A DNA stretch of 64,000 bases, taken from contig JAFWRO010000055.1 in the NCBI GenBank assembly GCA_017519885.1, forward strand, positions 4,484 to 68,483. Direction: 5' to 3'. This stretch comes from Liminaster sp017519885 (GTDB lineage: Bacteria; Bacteroidota; Bacteroidia; Bacteroidales; UBA3663). The position numbers and the translations under genes were made by a program. Positions 25,899 through 34,463 of this stretch are shown piece after piece (the stretch's first letter is position 1; the number at the start of each line of letters is the position of its first letter). The notes under the pieces were generated by a model that made no database searches, was not told the origin of the DNA, and was given only the letters and a program-made list of their open reading frames with translations.

Positions 25899-28043
25899 AT
25901 GAAAACCATCAAGATTATATCTGCGTTCTGTGCAGCAGCCGCCACCCTCGGGTGGTCGGCCTGCATGGACACGGATGCACAATACACAGTCGTCGATACG
26001 CCGGCGCCTACATTCACCGGCGTCATCTGCAACGAGAACGACACCGTCTTTGCTTCTGGCAACGCGTTGGCTACCGGTATGCAGCTCTATCCCGGCATCC
26101 ACACCATATCGGTCATGTTCGATGAGAACATCGGCTTTGCCACCTCGACCAAGGACCAGATTACCCTCAACGGCAACCCCGTCAGCAACGCCCTGGTCTA
26201 TGGAGCCAGCAACCTGCTGACCATCGAGTTCACATCGCCTGCCGTATCCGAACTTGTCCTTACGATTCCCGCAGGCCTCGTCTATGGCCCGAGCCGCAAG
26301 ACCAACGAGCAGGAGATCACCATCAGCTGGACTTCCATCAACGTCGCTCCAGCCACAGCCCTCGTCAATGCAGAGGCCACAAGCGAGGCCAAAGCCCTCT
26401 ATCAGACTCTGCTTGCCAACTATGGACAGAAGATTCTTTCGGGCACGATGGCTAACGTCAACTGGAACAACGACAATGCCGAACAGGTCTATCGTTGGAC
26501 CGGCAAATATCCTGCCATCAACTGCTATGACTTCATCCACCTGCCTTTCGATGGCACCTGGATCCACTATTCTGACATGACGCCTGTCACCACCTGGCAC
26601 AACGGAGGCGGCATCGTCGCTGCCATGTGGCACTGGAACGTTCCTTCCGAGGAGCCGATCGAAGAGCCCACCCCACAGCCCGGCGGTGAAGAAACCACCC
26701 TCGCCAACGAAGAAAAGGTGATGCCCGCCGACTGGTCAGGATGGTACAAGATTGAAGCGAATCTTCTTGCTGGTCTCAAAGAGGGTGATGTGATCACCGC
26801 ACACGTCAAGGATGTCGCCAGCGGCGCCCAAGGCTCGTTCAAGGACGGCAGTTCGTGGAGCGGCCTCGTCGATGGCAACGGCACCTCGTACGAATACTTC
26901 GACATAACGGGCGACTTCTCGCTCACTCTCGATGCCACCCTCCTTGCCGCTATCCAGGCCAACGGACTTATCATCTCTGGCCACGACTATACGCTCACGG
27001 GCGTCACGGCCAATACAGCTTCTGCAAGTGGACAAGGCGACGATACTGTGCTTTCGTCCGATGAGAAGGTGATGCCTTCCGACTGGTCGGGATGGTACAA
27101 GATCGAAGCCACAGCGTTAACCAACGCCAAGGCTGGCGACGTCATCACCGCCCAAGCCAAAGACGTGGCAGCAGGTGCACAAGGTTCTTTCAAGGACGGC
27201 AGTTCCTGGAGCGGCCTCGTCGATGGCAACGGCACATCGTATGAATACTTTGACATCACGGGCGACTTCTCCATCACCCTCGACGCCACCCTCCTTGCAG
27301 CTATCCAGGCCAACGGTCTTATCATCTCTGGCCACGACTATACGCTCACGGGTGTCACTCTGACATCGAAAGCCGCAGCACCCCAGCGTGCAAAGAAAGC
27401 CGACATCCAGTATGTAATCCATCCCGACCAAACAACCTTCATGCCAAGCAATTGCCTCGTAGATGGCACTTGGGAGAATATGGTTTGGATCGTCGACCTT
27501 GCCAAGGTGGCTGGTTACCTCAAGACCATGCAGGAAATGGGCATCGCCGTCATCTGGCGTCCCTTCCACGAAGCCAAGGGCAACTACGATGTCTATCAGG
27601 CTGGCACAGGTGCCTGGTTCTGGTGGGGCAAGGAAGGTCCCGAGGTTTGCAAGCAACTTTGGATAGCCATGTACGACTACATGAAGGCACAAGGCGTGAA
27701 CAACCTTATCTGGGTTTGGACCGACATCTCGACAGCCATCGATCCCCGCTGGTATCCTGGCGACAACTATGTCGATATCGTCGGTGTCGATATCTACGGG
27801 CAGACCGATGCAGCTGTAGTCGGCGACATCTTCAAGCAGGTACAATATACCTATCCCAACAAGATGGTAACACTCTCTGAATGCGGAGATGTAGCCGAGA
27901 TCAGTGCTCAAATGGAGGCTGGTGCCACCTGGTCATGGTTCATGCCATGGTATGAGGGCGAAGGTACAGCTTATGCTCCCGAAACATGGTGGCGGACCAC
28001 GATGAACAGCCCGTATGTCATCACCCGCGATATGCTCAAATAA
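25899..28043 (+). CDS. GH26 beta-mannanase with two binding-type modules inserted in the catalytic domain
   Basis: A 714-residue lipoprotein (WSAC, then MDTDAQ) that should cut beta-1,4-mannan at the cell surface. After an Ig-like domain (about 35-150) the GH26 fold begins (KILSGTMANVNWNN, AINCYDFIHL) and reaches MWHWNVP near residue 249. It is then interrupted by two modules of about 100 residues (270-370 and 388-487), and resumes at YVIHPDQTTFMPSN. The acid/base is Glu558 in WRPFHEAKG and the nucleophile Glu661 in LSECGDV. The last 65 or so residues of the two modules differ at one position, so the duplication is recent or kept alike by conversion. A 12-bp stem-loop follows the gene. Confidence 0.9.
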   Translation: MKTIKIISAFCAAAATLGWSACMDTDAQYTVVDTPAPTFTGVICNENDTVFASGNALATGMQLYPGIHTISVMFDENIGFATSTKDQITLNGNPVSNALVYGASNLLTIEFTSPAVSELVLTIPAGLVYGPSRKTNEQEITISWTSINVAPATALVNAEATSEAKALYQTLLANYGQKILSGTMANVNWNNDNAEQVYRWTGKYPAINCYDFIHLPFDGTWIHYSDMTPVTTWHNGGGIVAAMWHWNVPSEEPIEEPTPQPGGEETTLANEEKVMPADWSGWYKIEANLLAGLKEGDVITAHVKDVASGAQGSFKDGSSWSGLVDGNGTSYEYFDITGDFSLTLDATLLAAIQANGLIISGHDYTLTGVTANTASASGQGDDTVLSSDEKVMPSDWSGWYKIEATALTNAKAGDVITAQAKDVAAGAQGSFKDGSSWSGLVDGNGTSYEYFDITGDFSITLDATLLAAIQANGLIISGHDYTLTGVTLTSKAAAPQRAKKADIQYVIHPDQTTFMPSNCLVDGTWENMVWIVDLAKVAGYLKTMQEMGIAVIWRPFHEAKGNYDVYQAGTGAWFWWGKEGPEVCKQLWIAMYDYMKAQGVNNLIWVWTDISTAIDPRWYPGDNYVDIVGVDIYGQTDAAVVGDIFKQVQYTYPNKMVTLSECGDVAEISAQMEAGATWSWFMPWYEGEGTAYAPETWWRTTMNSPYVITRDMLK
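26706..27359 (+). repeat. Duplicated module-coding segment inside the GH26 gene
   Basis: Two direct copies, about 26706-27008 and 27060-27359, encode modules that both contain EKVMP-DWSGWYKIEA, GSFKDGSSWSGLVDGNG and LLAAIQANGLIISGHDYTL. The second half of the copies is nearly identical in protein and very similar in DNA, while the first third has diverged more. Confidence 0.88.
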
Positions 28044-28057
28044 ATCATTTATCCCGA

Positions 28058-28094
28058 CCTCTGGAGTCTCGTTCCAATGCCAAGACTCCAGAGG
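28058..28094 (+). other. Intercistronic stem-loop between GH26 and GH94 genes
   Basis: A perfect 12-bp stem (CCTCTGGAGTCT at 28058-28069 with AGACTCCAGAGG at 28083-28094) encloses 13 bases. No T-tract follows, so it looks like an mRNA-stabilising or partial-termination hairpin rather than a full terminator. It also overlaps an upstream in-frame ATG at 28077, which argues against that start for GH94. Confidence 0.75.
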
Positions 28095-28121
28095 CCAATC
28101 CTTATCATTATCTATACACCA

Positions 28122-30617
28122 ATGGAACAAAAAGTATTCGGGCACTTCGATGATGCTAACCGCGAATACGTCATCACCGACCCTGCCACTCCCTTCCCCT
28201 GGATCAACTATCTGGGCAATGAGGATTTCTTCGGACTTATCTCCAATACCGCTGGCGGCTACAGCTTCTACAAGGATGCCAAGTTCCGCCGCATCACCCG
28301 CTATCGCTACAACGGTGTACCGATGGACAATGGCGGACGCTACTTCTACATCAACGACGGCGGCACGGTGTGGAACCCGGGGTGGAAGCCCTGCAAGACT
28401 CCACTCGACTCGTACGAGTGCCGCCATGGCATGAACTACACTCGCATCACCGGCTCGAAGAACGGTGTGGAGGCCTCGGTGCTCTTCTTTGTCCCCCTCA
28501 AGACGTGGGCAGAGGTACAAAAACTGACCCTCACCAATCACACCAGCGAGGTGAAGCGCCTCAAGCTCTTCTCGCTCGTCGAATGGTGCCTTTGGAACGC
28601 TGCCACCGATATGGAGAATTTCCAGCGCAATTGGTCGACGGGTGAAGTGGAAATCGACGGATCGACCATCTACCACAAGACCGAATACAAGGAGCGTCGC
28701 AACCATTATGCATACTACACCGTCAATGTCCCCGTGCAAGGCTACGACACCGACCGCGAGACGTTCGTCGGACTCTACAACGGCTTCGAGGCTCCACAAT
28801 GCGTCATGGCCGGACGTCCCGCCAATTCGTTGGCACACGGTTGGTCGCCCATTGCAAGTCATTACATCGAAGTAACGCTCCAGCCGGGCGAATCGAAGGA
28901 CTTCATCTTCCTACTTGGCTATGTCGAGAACGAGCAGGACGAGAAATTCTCGGTCGAGGACATTCAGCGCAAGAAGGAGGGCACGCTCATCTCCTCGCAA
29001 GACAGCGATGTGACACTGGTCAACAAAAAGAAGGCACTCGAAACCATCCAGAAATTTTCTACCGTCGAGGCCGTCGATGCTGCTTTCGACGAGCTGCACA
29101 AGATGTGGGACGAGTTGCTTGACAGTTTCGTACTGAGCAGTGGTGATTCCCGCCTCGACCGTATGGTCAACATCTGGAACCAGTACCAGTGCATGATCAC
29201 ATTCAACTTCTCGCGTTCGGCCTCTTTTTTCGAAAGCGGTGTAGGCCGTGGTATGGGCTTCCGCGACTCGAACCAGGACCTCGTGGGCTTTGTCCATCAG
29301 GTACCCAGCCGCGCACGTCAGCGCATCATCGACATTGCATCCACCCAGTTCCCCGATGGTGGCTGCTACCATCAGTATCAACCCCTCACCAAGCGCGGTA
29401 ACAATGACATTGGCGGCGGTTTCAACGACGATCCGATGTGGCTCATCTTCGGCACCATCGCCTATATCAAGGAGACAGGAGACTACACAATCCTCGACGA
29501 GATGGTGCCTTGGGACAACCAGCCAGGCACCGAAGTCACTCTAATGGAGCACCTCCGCATCTCGTTCAACCACGTGGTCGAGAACCTCGGACCACACCGC
29601 TTGCCACTTATCGGACGCGCCGACTGGAACGACTGCCTCAACCTCAACTGCTTCTCGTGGGATCCCAACGAGTCGTTCCAGACCACCGAGAACAAGACCG
29701 AAGGCTCAAAGGCCGAATCGCTCATGATAGCAGGTCTCTTCGTATTCTGCGGTAAGCAATATGTTGAGCTTTGCCAAACCCTTGGCGGCAAGGCACTCGA
29801 CGAAGCCAAGCGTGCCCAGCAATGCATCAACGAGATGGTCGAAGCCGTCAAGCAGCATGGTTGGGATGGAGAATGGTACCTGCGTGCCTATGACTTCTAC
29901 GGCAACAAGATCGGTTCGAAAGAAAACGAGGAAGGTAAGATCTTCATCGAGTCGCAAGGATTCTGCACTATGGCAGGTATCGGACTCGAGGATGGCATGG
30001 TCGATAAGGCACTCGATGCCTGCAAGCAATACCTCGACTGCGAACATGGTATGGTGCTCAACAACCCTGCCTACACGACCTATCACGTCGAGATGGGCGA
30101 GATTAGCTCCTACCCAGCCGGTTACAAGGAGAATGCCGGCATCTTCTGCCACAACAATCCATGGGTCATCATTGGCGAGACGGTGGCCGGTCGCGGCAAC
30201 GACGCCTGGGAGCATTACACCAAGATCTGCCCTGCTTGGATTAAGGACCAACAGCTTCACAAGGTCGAGCCTTACGTCTATTGCCAGATGGTAGCAGGCA
30301 AGGATGCCGCCAAACCCGGAGAAGGCAAGAACTCTTGGCTCACTGGCACCGCAGCCTGGAACTGGTACACCATCACACAGTTCATCCTCGGCATCAAGCC
30401 AACTTATGACGGTATCGAGATTGACCCTTGTATCCCCGCCGACCTCAAGGAATACAAGGTGAAGAGAATACTTCGTGGCATCGAGTTCGACATCACTGTC
30501 AAAAACCCCAACGGACATCAGAAGGGTGTCAGTCGTGTTACCGTCGATGGCCAGGTCATCGAAAGTAACGTCATCAAGGCTACCCCCGGCAAACATGTCG
30601 TCGAAGTAATTATGTAA
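28122..30617 (+). CDS. GH94 phosphorylase, cellobiose phosphorylase-like
   Basis: An 831-residue cytoplasmic enzyme without signal peptide. GH94 phosphorylases split beta-linked disaccharides with phosphate to sugar-1-phosphate plus sugar. The start EQKVFGHFDDANREYVITDP and PWINYLGNEDFFGLIS are typical of cellobiose phosphorylases. The catalytic aspartate is Asp504 in ADWNDCLNLN. QVPSRARQRIIDIASTQFPD and YHQYQPLTKRGNNDIGGGFN form the acceptor and phosphate site region. I chose the ATG at 28122 because an in-frame ATG 45 bases upstream lies in a hairpin and adds a hydrophobic stretch foreign to the family. In a mannan locus it may act on cellobiose from glucomannan. Specificity within GH94 is inference. 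Confidence 0.88.
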   Translation: MEQKVFGHFDDANREYVITDPATPFPWINYLGNEDFFGLISNTAGGYSFYKDAKFRRITRYRYNGVPMDNGGRYFYINDGGTVWNPGWKPCKTPLDSYECRHGMNYTRITGSKNGVEASVLFFVPLKTWAEVQKLTLTNHTSEVKRLKLFSLVEWCLWNAATDMENFQRNWSTGEVEIDGSTIYHKTEYKERRNHYAYYTVNVPVQGYDTDRETFVGLYNGFEAPQCVMAGRPANSLAHGWSPIASHYIEVTLQPGESKDFIFLLGYVENEQDEKFSVEDIQRKKEGTLISSQDSDVTLVNKKKALETIQKFSTVEAVDAAFDELHKMWDELLDSFVLSSGDSRLDRMVNIWNQYQCMITFNFSRSASFFESGVGRGMGFRDSNQDLVGFVHQVPSRARQRIIDIASTQFPDGGCYHQYQPLTKRGNNDIGGGFNDDPMWLIFGTIAYIKETGDYTILDEMVPWDNQPGTEVTLMEHLRISFNHVVENLGPHRLPLIGRADWNDCLNLNCFSWDPNESFQTTENKTEGSKAESLMIAGLFVFCGKQYVELCQTLGGKALDEAKRAQQCINEMVEAVKQHGWDGEWYLRAYDFYGNKIGSKENEEGKIFIESQGFCTMAGIGLEDGMVDKALDACKQYLDCEHGMVLNNPAYTTYHVEMGEISSYPAGYKENAGIFCHNNPWVIIGETVAGRGNDAWEHYTKICPAWIKDQQLHKVEPYVYCQMVAGKDAAKPGEGKNSWLTGTAAWNWYTITQFILGIKPTYDGIEIDPCIPADLKEYKVKRILRGIEFDITVKNPNGHQKGVSRVTVDGQVIESNVIKATPGKHVVEVIM

Positions 30618-30642
30618 GAGTTTTCTTTATTCAAATTATTTC

Positions 30643-30682
30643 GGAATTCCGGTATAACGGTATAACGAAATACCGGCATTCC
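30643..30682 (+). other. Intercistronic inverted repeat before the second GH26 gene
   Basis: GGAATTCCGGTAT (30643-30655) pairs with ATACCGGCATTCC (30670-30682) at 12 of 13 positions, with a 14-base loop that itself repeats GGTATAACG. It lies 40 bases before the ATG at 30722 and has no T-tract. Confidence 0.65.
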
Positions 30683-30721
30683 GGAATATCGGAATCCAGA
30701 ACAACGAAATCTACAAATAAT

Positions 30722-31807
30722 ATGAAAAAGATTCTTCTTTTCGCCTCTCTTGCAATGGCGCTGATGGCCTCCTGCGGTAAGAAGGCTCAGACGGACAGTG
30801 AAGCACAGTCTACTCCTGCTCAAGCGCTCATCACACGTCTCGACAACCTTCGTCAGAAGGGCTATATGTATGCTCACCAGGATGACCCGTTCTATGGTGT
30901 CACCTGGCAATGGGAACGCGGACGCTCCGACACCTACGAGCTTGTCGGCGACTTCCCAGCTCTCATGGGCTTCGACCTTGGCGGAATCGAAATGGGCGAT
31001 GCCAAGAACCTTGATTCGGTACCTTTCACCTGGATACGTGAAGAAGCCATTAAGCATGTCGAGCGCGGTGGCATCATCACTTTCAGCTGGCATCCTCGCA
31101 ATCCTCGTACCGGAGGCACAGCATGGGACGTGACCGACTCGACCGTCGTTCGTAACATCCTCCCCGGTGGCGAACAGCATGAGAAGTTCATAGGCTGGCT
31201 CGATGCTGTCACCACATTCCTCAAAACCATTACCTATAAGGATGGTTCCCCCATACCATTCATCTTCCGTCCTTGGCACGAATACAATGGTTCATGGTTC
31301 TGGTGGGGCCAAAAACTTTGCACTGACGATGAGTACAAGGCATTCTTCCGCATGACCTACGACCACATCGCCAAACAGCTTCCCACAAACATCGTCTGGA
31401 GTTGCTCGCCCAATCTGCAGGGCTACTGGACCGAAGAGGCATTCCTCTCGCGTTGGCCTGGCGACGACATCGTCGACCTGGTGGGTGAAGATTGCTACCA
31501 ATGGGGCTCCGAAGAGGACTTTGTTCGTCAGGCAACAGCCGACGTCGTCTTCCTCAGCAACTATGCCAAGGATCACGGCAAACTCTTCGCGATCACCGAA
31601 TGCGGCATGCAGAATTCTCCCGTAGCCGACTGGTGGACGCGTGTCTTTAAGCCCGTCATCGAGCAAGCCTATCTGCCAAGTTATTTCCTGCCTTGGCGCA
31701 ACTGGCATGCCGATCATTTCGGTGCTTCAAAGGATGTCGCCACAGCCGATGACTTCAAGAAACTCTACGCCCAACCCAATACACTTTTCTTAAAGGATAT
31801 CCAATAA
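30722..31807 (+). CDS. GH26 beta-mannanase / mannobiohydrolase lipoprotein
   Basis: A 361-residue lipoprotein with lipobox MASC followed by GKKAQTDS. It is a plain GH26 domain without added modules. The acid/base is Glu187 in FRPWHEYNG and the nucleophile Glu293 in ITECGMQ. DDPFYGVTWQWE near the N terminus and FSWHPRNPRTGG match GH26 enzymes that work with mannobiose pathways in Bacteroides fragilis. The acidic export-type residues seen after the cysteine in the other lipoproteins of this locus are missing, so I infer that it stays in the periplasm and produces mannobiose for the transporter. It sits between the two phosphorylase genes. Confidence 0.9.
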   Translation: MKKILLFASLAMALMASCGKKAQTDSEAQSTPAQALITRLDNLRQKGYMYAHQDDPFYGVTWQWERGRSDTYELVGDFPALMGFDLGGIEMGDAKNLDSVPFTWIREEAIKHVERGGIITFSWHPRNPRTGGTAWDVTDSTVVRNILPGGEQHEKFIGWLDAVTTFLKTITYKDGSPIPFIFRPWHEYNGSWFWWGQKLCTDDEYKAFFRMTYDHIAKQLPTNIVWSCSPNLQGYWTEEAFLSRWPGDDIVDLVGEDCYQWGSEEDFVRQATADVVFLSNYAKDHGKLFAITECGMQNSPVADWWTRVFKPVIEQAYLPSYFLPWRNWHADHFGASKDVATADDFKKLYAQPNTLFLKDIQ

Positions 31808-31841
31808 TTTCGATTGTAATTGTTAATTGTTAATTGATACA

Positions 31842-33065
31842 ATGGATTTCAATCAGCGCAAAGTTTTCGTCGAGGCACAATATGAAGCCCTCGTGACGCG
31901 CGAAAATAAATCAATCGAGGGAAACGGTATCTTCAACCGTTACGAATTTCCTATTGTTACTGCTGCTCATACACCACTGTTATGGCGTTATGACTACAAC
32001 CCCGAGACGAATCCATACTTCATGGAGCGCATCGGTGTCAATGCCACGCTCAATGCCGGCGCCATCAAATGGGGCGACAAGTACGTCGTAGTGGTTCGCG
32101 TCGAAGGCGATGACCGCAAGTCGTTCTTCGCCGTAGCCGAATCACCCAACGGCATCGATAATTTCCGTTTCTGGAATCATCCTATCACCATGCCCGAGGC
32201 CCCCGAAGGCAGTTGTCTGCCTGGCCTCGATGCTCCGGCTACCAATGTCTATGATATGCGACTTACCCGACACGAAGATGGCTGGATCTATGGCCTCTTC
32301 TGCGTGGAGCGTCACGACGACAGCCAACCTGGCAACCTCAGTGCTGCAACCGCTACCTGCGGCATCGCCCGCACCAAGGACCTTGTGAACTGGGAGCGTC
32401 TGCCCGATTTACGCGCCAAATCCCAACAGCGCAACGTCGTGCTGCACCCCGAGTTCGTTGATGGCAAATATGCTCTCTATACACGTCCACAGGATGGGTT
32501 CATCGACACTGGTTCGGGTGGAGGTATCGGATGGGCACTCATCGACGACATCACGCATGCCGAAGTGAAGGAAGAGAAGATCATCAACGCCCGTCATTAC
32601 CACACCATCATGGAAGTGAAGAACGGCGAGGGTCCTCATCCCTTCAAGACTCCCAAAGGCTGGCTTCATCTGGCGCATGGTGTACGTGGTTGTGCTTCTG
32701 GGTTGCGCTACGTATTATATATGTATATGACCGCTCTCGACGATCCCACCCGCGTCATCGCCCAACCAGGTGGTGCTTTCATGGTACCCAAGGATGAGGA
32801 GTATATTGGCGACGTCATGAATGTTCTCTTTGCCAACGGTTGGATTGCAGATGGCGGAACTGGTGCCGATATGCACCAGATGGACGACAAGGTATATATT
32901 TACTATGCTTCGTCCGACACTCGCCTGCATGTAGCCACCTCGACTATCGGTCAACTTGTCGATTACTGCATGAACACACCTGCCGACAAGTTCACGACAG
33001 GCGAGAGCGTCAAGACGCGCAACAGTCTCATCGATCGCAACCTTGCATTTCTAAATCAGCAATAA
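31842..33065 (+). CDS. GH130 4-O-beta-D-mannosyl-D-glucose phosphorylase
   Basis: A 407-residue cytoplasmic phosphorylase that converts mannosyl-glucose and phosphate to mannose-1-phosphate and glucose. Typical GH130 features are WRYDYNPETNPYFMERIGVN, the NVYDMRL motif with the likely catalytic Asp138, and KTPKGWLHLAHGVR. With the mannobiose 2-epimerase two genes downstream it makes up the mannobiose pathway known from Bacteroides fragilis. I start at the ATG at 31842; an in-frame TTG 15 bases earlier is in an AT-rich leader of repeated TTAATTG and is not needed. Confidence 0.92.
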   Translation: MDFNQRKVFVEAQYEALVTRENKSIEGNGIFNRYEFPIVTAAHTPLLWRYDYNPETNPYFMERIGVNATLNAGAIKWGDKYVVVVRVEGDDRKSFFAVAESPNGIDNFRFWNHPITMPEAPEGSCLPGLDAPATNVYDMRLTRHEDGWIYGLFCVERHDDSQPGNLSAATATCGIARTKDLVNWERLPDLRAKSQQRNVVLHPEFVDGKYALYTRPQDGFIDTGSGGGIGWALIDDITHAEVKEEKIINARHYHTIMEVKNGEGPHPFKTPKGWLHLAHGVRGCASGLRYVLYMYMTALDDPTRVIAQPGGAFMVPKDEEYIGDVMNVLFANGWIADGGTGADMHQMDDKVYIYYASSDTRLHVATSTIGQLVDYCMNTPADKFTTGESVKTRNSLIDRNLAFLNQQ

Positions 33066-33117
33066 TTATTAATTGTTATTTGTTAATTATTAATTGTTAT
33101 TTGTTAATTAATACCTT

Positions 33118-34461
33118 ATGGCAACACTCAAAGAAAAAATCGGCTATGCCCTGGGTGACGCTGCGGCTGGTGGCATCACATGGAAAATCATGTCCATCGC
33201 CTTCCCCCTCTTCTTCACCAACGTTTTTGGCCTCACTGTAGCCGACACGGCCACCTTGATGCTCATCGCACGTATGTTCGACGTGGTTACCGACCCGCTG
33301 ATGGGCAGTCTCGCTGATCGCACTCAGTCGCGCTGGGGAACCTATCGTCCCTGGCTCATCTTCGGTGCCATCCCCTTCGGCCTCATCTTCGCTCTGCTGC
33401 TCTTCACGCCCGAATTCGGACCTATGGGCAAGCGCATCTATGCCTACTCGCTCTACCTGCTGATGATGGCTATGTACACGGCCGTAAACGTGCCCTACGG
33501 CTCACTGCTCGGCGTGATGACCGACGACGACAACGAGAAGAACCAGTTCTCGTCCTATCGTATGGTCGGAGCCTATGCCATGGGCTTCATCACCTTGTTC
33601 GCATTCCCTTACCTTCAGAAGATGGTAGGCGGCACCGAACAACATCAATATGCCATGCTCGGCGCATTCTTTGGAATCATCGCTGCCCTCGGCACCCTGG
33701 CATGCGGTCTGCTTACCAAAGAACGCCTGAAGCCGGTACGTGCCGAGAAGTTCTCGTTCAAACCCTTCAAGGACCTTGTCAAGAACAAACCTTGGATCTA
33801 TCTTACCCTCATCGGCATCTGCACTAACTTCTTCAACGGTTTCCGCTATGCAGTTGCAGGCTATATGTTCGACTACATCCTGGGCAAGGAAATTACCATC
33901 AGCGGACTGATCATCAACTACACGGTATTCATGACCTTTGGCGAAGTGACGTGTATGATCTTTGGAGGACTTTCGCCCAAGTTCACCCAATGGATGGGTT
34001 CCAAGCGCAAAGCATTTACCGTCGCAGCCATCATTTGTGCTGTATTCTCCACACTCTACTTCTTTATCCCCAAGGATCCCGCCTACATCTGGGTGCTCGT
34101 TGCCATCGTGGTATTCACCTCGGTAGGTATCGGCCTCTATTCGCCGCTGCTTTGGTCGATGTATGCCGATGTGGCTGACTATGCCACCGAGAAGAATGGT
34201 ACTTCTTCGACAGGCCTCATCTTCTCGTCAGGCACCATGGCTCAAAAGTTCGGAACGGCCATCTCTGGTTCTCTTGTTGCCTTATTGCTCGGCATCTCGG
34301 GATTCATCTCCGGTACAGATCCCACCACAGGACAGACCTTCATCGAAATCACCGATATGGAGTCGGTGCGCAATATGATTTGGGCATTGTTCTCAATCTT
34401 CCCAGCTGTCATCGTCCTCATCATGCTCTATCTGCTCTATAAATATCCTATTAAGAAATAG
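33118..34461 (+). CDS. MFS sugar:cation symporter (GPH family), probable mannobiose transporter
   Basis: A 447-residue inner-membrane protein with about 12 membrane segments. The N terminus KEKIGYALGDAAAGGITWKI and the motif MFDVVTDPLMGSLADRTQSRWGTYRPW (split over residues 48-75) are hallmarks of the glycoside-pentoside-hexuronide symporters. It sits between GH130 and the epimerase, the same set found in the mannobiose operon of Bacteroides fragilis. I infer that it moves mannobiose from the periplasm to the cytoplasm. The epimerase ATG follows its stop by two bases, so the pair is tightly coupled. An AT-rich 20-base direct repeat precedes the start. Confidence 0.88.
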   Translation: MATLKEKIGYALGDAAAGGITWKIMSIAFPLFFTNVFGLTVADTATLMLIARMFDVVTDPLMGSLADRTQSRWGTYRPWLIFGAIPFGLIFALLLFTPEFGPMGKRIYAYSLYLLMMAMYTAVNVPYGSLLGVMTDDDNEKNQFSSYRMVGAYAMGFITLFAFPYLQKMVGGTEQHQYAMLGAFFGIIAALGTLACGLLTKERLKPVRAEKFSFKPFKDLVKNKPWIYLTLIGICTNFFNGFRYAVAGYMFDYILGKEITISGLIINYTVFMTFGEVTCMIFGGLSPKFTQWMGSKRKAFTVAAIICAVFSTLYFFIPKDPAYIWVLVAIVVFTSVGIGLYSPLLWSMYADVADYATEKNGTSSTGLIFSSGTMAQKFGTAISGSLVALLLGISGFISGTDPTTGQTFIEITDMESVRNMIWALFSIFPAVIVLIMLYLLYKYPIKK

Positions 34462-34463
34462 TC

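Noticed and set aside
28077..28121. N-terminal extension of GH94
   Set aside because: The upstream ATG falls within a stable hairpin and adds a hydrophobic stretch not seen in GH94 enzymes; the ATG at 28122 gives the standard start.
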